Origin: Thermoplasmata archaeon
GTDB lineage: Archaea > Thermoplasmatota > Thermoplasmata > Thermoplasmatales > Thermoplasmataceae
DNA length: 64,000 nucleotides
NCBI GenBank assembly: GCA_021802055.1
Contig: JAKAAY010000008.1
Span: 1 to 64,000 of the forward strand
Reading direction: 5' to 3'
The notes beneath the pieces are model-generated. The model did not search any database. It worked only from the letters and a program-made list of their open reading frames with translations, and was not told the origin of the DNA. The position numbers and the translations under genes were made by a program. Shown here piece after piece: positions 60,702 through 64,000 of the stretch. The stretch's first letter is position 1; each line of letters begins with the position of its first letter.

Positions 60702-63062
60702 TCACGCAAATGCTGCCTGGCTGAAGACTCCTTTGCCGTTCACATGAACATTGCTGAAGGCAATGTCATAGGTTCCGGGTATGCTGTAAGAACCGGCAAA
60801 ATAGCTCACATAAGCCATGCCCCTGCCTGTGTACCATCCGTACGAATTCATAAGAAATAGGACGTAGCCCAGATTAACTGTGGTATTATCCATGAGGACT
60901 AGCCTGCTGCTGGCATTCAGGAAGAAACTCTGGGGTGTTGCTGCTGACCTGTTGAGACCTACCCAAAGGATCTGGGCACCTCCGTTAAGACTTATCTGCA
61001 AGCCCACGAAACTTCTCATGGATGCAGAAGTGCTGTTGAGTACGGTGTCATTGAATGCACTTCTGTTTGATGCCTGCAACGTGTAGCTGATTGAAGCGTT
61101 ATAAGCGGCGGATCCTGTAACATTGATAGCTGCCCCCAGAGAAGAATAGGTCCAGCCCAGAGAAGTCGTGCTGTGGTTTCCAGCAAATGTGATCCCGTTC
61201 TGCACGTACCCATAGGCGGTTTTACCCATTGACGCGGGGCTGGTGATATATTGCCAGTCCGGGTATAGATCCGGGGGAGAGTAGGATGGATAGTTCAGGT
61301 TAGGGTTTGGATAAGGTGTCGACTGGTTACATTTTAGCTGGAACAGGCGGGAAAAACCCTGGTAGTCACCATAATAGACCTCCAATTTGAATGACTGGTT
61401 GTTCGCCAGAAGATCAGAAAATGTGTTGGGGTAAATGGTGAACGTGTTGTTCCCGGGGTGAATTGTAGGCTTGGATGCACTCCACAGCAGGGAGTTCAGG
61501 TTCTGCTGGGTGGAACCCAGACCAAAGGTTTCAAATATTCTGAAGAAGACCGGAAACGATGACAGACCTCCAGACACAGGGCTGTATGTGACGTTAACGT
61601 CCATTTTGGTAATATACCCGGGAATGAGGTAAGGGTCCGCTGGAGCCGAAACATTGGTAATTTCCAGGGAATGGCTCTGCGCAGAAGCTGTATAGACGTA
61701 TCCAACCGATGCAAAACCCCCTGTCAGCAAAACTGCAGCAACAAGGTAGGTGGAGAGTTCTCTCTTGTTGAGGAGAATCCCTTCCACCCTCCTCAAAGCG
61801 CTTCTGACGTCCAGATGGATTGCCATTAAGCTGTGAATTCTTGTATTATATTCCCTGACAAAGTCCGGCATTTCAAGGAACGCCAGGTATGGCCAGTAGA
61901 TCAGGTAATTCTCCAGCACACGGTAGTTGAAAAGGAATATCAGCATGGGAAAGGCAAAAAAGGTGTATTTAAGTGAATCATAATAGCCCAAGTACAGAAA
62001 CATCAGGGCCAGCAGGGTGATTATCATCAGGGCCGCAAAAACCAGACTCGGAATGTAAATGAATCCAGCAAAAGCCAGGTCTGACGGCCCAAGCCCGGCC
62101 CCTATTATGGGCTGATTTGCTATGGATAGCACATGGGTTAGCCACAGGTAAGGATTGAGAATGATGAATGGTATATTTGTAACCAGGAAAGCAACCAGCG
62201 TAAAGCCGAAGAATTCAACAACGCTCCTTTTCTTCTGGTTGTTCTCCATGTACATAAACAGGAGGTAAAACGGAAAAATTATGGCGGCAATCTGCTTGTA
62301 CGAGATGGAAAGACCGAAGAATATTCCGGCCAATATTGGTTTCTTCCGGAATATATAGGACAGACCAAGGAATACAATCCAGATGATGTCGTCCCCGCCG
62401 TTGATGCCAAGTACCACATATTCCGCATTAAGCAGCATGGGTATCATGAACAGTGATATATTGGAGAGAAACCCGGTCTTCCTGTAGTAGAAATAAACCA
62501 TGAGGATTGCGACCACGTTGAAGAAGAGTATCACGTAATAACTCCTGAAATGCAGCAGCACTGACGGGATGTAGAGAAGAACTGAAAGACCTGGATATAC
62601 CAGGTAATTCACATATCCACCGGTGATGACCGGTGTGATGAGTCCGGGGGGGAAGTTTGTCTTGATAAAAACGCTGCTCATGTTGGAGTTCACGTAAGGG
62701 TTCAGGCCATGGACGAACAGGTATGCGGCGTATGTATCGGATGCCAGTTCATCAGTGCCATAAGCAGGCACATATCCTGATAGTATTCCAATAAAGATTG
62801 CAAAGGAGATCAGGAATCCTGCCAGGGGTAGCTGCTTGATTATCCAGTTCTCATAATCAAGAAATACGGAGTATATAACAAGTAATCCGCCAATAGCAAG
62901 AAGAACCCAGGCAAGTGCAAGCACAGCAATATCCAGGTAACCGACTATCGTCCAGCCTATGAACGCGAAATTGATGAAGAGGATTCCCGCTACAATGTAC
63001 AGAATGCGTCGCATGGGGAATGCTGTTTGCGGCTCTGATCCTCCCTGTGGCTTATCTACCAA
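60702..63062 (-). CDS. GT-C-like polytopic membrane protein with extracellular beta domain
   Basis: 786 residues from a TTG at 63062; an ATG at 63014 is an alternative. N-terminal half (about 1-440) has roughly 11-13 membrane helices. The first outside loop has an acidic motif followed by DTYAAYLFVHGLNPYVNSN, as in dolichol-phosphate-dependent GT-C/GT87 mannosyltransferases. C-terminal 350 residues are soluble, beta-type and rich in N-x-S/T sites. Likely a lipid-linked sugar transferase or glycan-modifying protein of the cell surface; substrate unknown. The next gene upstream encodes a similar type of protein. Confidence 0.65.
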   Translation of the reverse strand: MVDKPQGGSEPQTAFPMRRILYIVAGILFINFAFIGWTIVGYLDIAVLALAWVLLAIGGLLVIYSVFLDYENWIIKQLPLAGFLISFAIFIGILSGYVPAYGTDELASDTYAAYLFVHGLNPYVNSNMSSVFIKTNFPPGLITPVITGGYVNYLVYPGLSVLLYIPSVLLHFRSYYVILFFNVVAILMVYFYYRKTGFLSNISLFMIPMLLNAEYVVLGINGGDDIIWIVFLGLSYIFRKKPILAGIFFGLSISYKQIAAIIFPFYLLFMYMENNQKKRSVVEFFGFTLVAFLVTNIPFIILNPYLWLTHVLSIANQPIIGAGLGPSDLAFAGFIYIPSLVFAALMIITLLALMFLYLGYYDSLKYTFFAFPMLIFLFNYRVLENYLIYWPYLAFLEMPDFVREYNTRIHSLMAIHLDVRSALRRVEGILLNKRELSTYLVAAVLLTGGFASVGYVYTASAQSHSLEITNVSAPADPYLIPGYITKMDVNVTYSPVSGGLSSFPVFFRIFETFGLGSTQQNLNSLLWSASKPTIHPGNNTFTIYPNTFSDLLANNQSFKLEVYYGDYQGFSRLFQLKCNQSTPYPNPNLNYPSYSPPDLYPDWQYITSPASMGKTAYGYVQNGITFAGNHSTTSLGWTYSSLGAAINVTGSAAYNASISYTLQASNRSAFNDTVLNSTSASMRSFVGLQISLNGGAQILWVGLNRSAATPQSFFLNASSRLVLMDNTTVNLGYVLFLMNSYGWYTGRGMAYVSYFAGSYSIPGTYDIAFSNVHVNGKGVFSQAAFA

Positions 63063-63187
63063 AATTTACCTTCTCCCACTCTCTTTTTCATTGCAATTGG
63101 AGCCTTCTATAAAATGATTCATAAAGCAGATGCAGTTCGTTGCTCGAAAACCATGCCCCTCAGGACAGAGCATGGAGGGTCATGAGG

Positions 63188-64000
63188 TCATGTGGCGTAC
63201 AGATCAAATGCAGGTGTGCTCCATACAAGTCTGAAGGAGGTGGTCACGTTTCCCACATCCGATGGGACTATGACATAGCTGACCTTGTATTCTTTCACAT
63301 ATGAGAGCGTCGTTGAAAGATTCGAGGATGAATGATATATGAGCACATAGGCCACATAATTCTCTTCCCATTCTACGGGTTGAGTCAGGTAGTTCGATGG
63401 TTCGTAGGAGAGAACAGGCACATCAAGATAGGCACCCACACAGAAGGAAACCGGGTCAGGCGCAGCCACCGATTTGATATGCGTTATATTTGTGTGCATG
63501 TAGCCCAGGACTGAATCTATCGAGGTAACATTTGCCTCGTTGCTTGAAGTGGCTGCGAAATATGAATGACTGACATAATTCCCGTATATACCGGCACCCG
63601 AGTTCAATATGATGACCGTGATTAATGCTGTCATCGATAGCTTTCTGAGGCTCCTAAGATGCTTCTTGTCGGCATTTGGTGTATCCTTCTGAAGATGCCT
63701 GAACAAGGAAAGAAGCAAACTTGGCAGCACCAGAAATGAAGCAAAAAAAACAAAATATGCCAGTCTGGAGAACAGAACTGTGTCGTTCAACTCCACGATT
63801 GTCATAACAACAGACACAAGCAGGAGAGAGAAGATGTTATCAAACGCACGATCCTTGTGTAGGAATTTTGCTCCAGTTACCATGATGCAGATCAATAGTG
63901 CGAAGTACATAGCGAGTACGGGAAGCAACTGTGACAGCAAGCCAAGAGGTTGCTCTAGTCCATTAAGGTCCAGATATATTGCCGCCATGAGGGAAGGAGA
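63188..64000 (-). CDS. Membrane protein with extracellular C-terminal domain, 5' end beyond the window
   Basis: At least 270 residues; the frame is open to the window edge, so the start is unknown (an ATG at 63988 is in frame). Seen: membrane helices (LLPVLAMYFALLICIMV, FDNIFSLLLVSVVMTIV, FLVLPSLLLSLF, and LSMTALITVIILNSGAGIYG) followed by a 130-residue outside part with sequons and a conserved-looking end SYVIVPSDVG. Resembles the C-terminal parts of GT-C membrane glycosyltransferases; probably a neighbour in function of the 60702 gene. Confidence 0.6.
   Translation of the reverse strand, partial: SPSLMAAIYLDLNGLEQPLGLLSQLLPVLAMYFALLICIMVTGAKFLHKDRAFDNIFSLLLVSVVMTIVELNDTVLFSRLAYFVFFASFLVLPSLLLSLFRHLQKDTPNADKKHLRSLRKLSMTALITVIILNSGAGIYGNYVSHSYFAATSSNEANVTSIDSVLGYMHTNITHIKSVAAPDPVSFCVGAYLDVPVLSYEPSNYLTQPVEWEENYVAYVLIYHSSSNLSTTLSYVKEYKVSYVIVPSDVGNVTTSFRLVWSTPAFDLYAT

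Noticed and set aside
1-64000. tRNA and rRNA genes
   Set aside because: I looked for T-loop (GTTCGAATC-type) and conserved rRNA segments in the gaps and found none that I could fold or support.
1-64000. CRISPR array or prophage
   Set aside because: No regularly spaced direct repeats, no cas genes and no phage structural genes were seen.

Overview
The window is one stretch of an archaeal chromosome, most likely from the order Thermoplasmatales (class Thermoplasmata). Reasons: an archaeal proteasome beta subunit whose sequence closely resembles the Thermoplasma one as I remember it; archaeal aIF2-beta, Csl4, LSm, ArcS, Dph6, FttA/aCPSF1 and CTP-dependent riboflavin kinase; a class II HMG-CoA reductase; split transketolase; FtsZ; and TATA boxes about 24-30 nt upstream of start codons, which indicates leaderless mRNAs. 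No rRNA, tRNA, CRISPR array or intact transposon was seen. Assignments come from reading motifs; no search was run.

Layout. 0-11 kb: a partial old-yellow-enzyme reductase, an SDR, a PH-like/zinc-ribbon protein coupled to a CinA-type protein, an APC-like transporter, a phosphoesterase and ftsZ. 11-22.7 kb: a cell-surface block read leftward, with a GT2 glycosyltransferase, two pilin-like proteins carrying large beta-propeller insertions, a propeller-less relative, and a 1207-residue surface protein of 13 'ETGLP' modules. 22.8-31.8 kb: purB, a winged-helix protein, a radical SAM protein, dph6, peroxiredoxin, a TPR protein, HMG-CoA reductase and pyrBI. 31.8-33.1 kb: a ribbon-helix-helix gene overlapping a gene for a short, divergent FtsZ/tubulin-like protein. 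33.4-39.2 kb: aIF2-beta/PIN/ribK operon, a heme-oxygenase-like protein, then a transketolase-transaldolase operon. 39.7-50.3 kb: FttA, proteasome beta, CBS, exonuclease, RHH, aldo-keto reductase, purC, methyltransferase, ribA and a SAH/MTA-type deaminase. 50.2-57.3 kb: an operon pairing a 932-residue exported protein with MoxR, DUF58 and membrane proteins. 57.4-60.1 kb: arcS and csl4-small ORF-LSm. 60.7-64 kb: two GT-C-like membrane proteins, the last cut by the window edge.

Degraded mobile DNA (IS200/IS605-type TnpB remnants with terminal hairpins, and a possible DDE transposase relic) sits at about 26.0, 27.5, 39.4, 48.1 and 60.3 kb.

The least expected content is (1) the RHH plus cryptic FtsZ-like pair at 31.8-33.1 kb, (2) beta-propellers inserted into a pilin-like scaffold at 12.7-17.9 kb, and (3) the exported-protein/MoxR/DUF58 operon at 49-57.3 kb.
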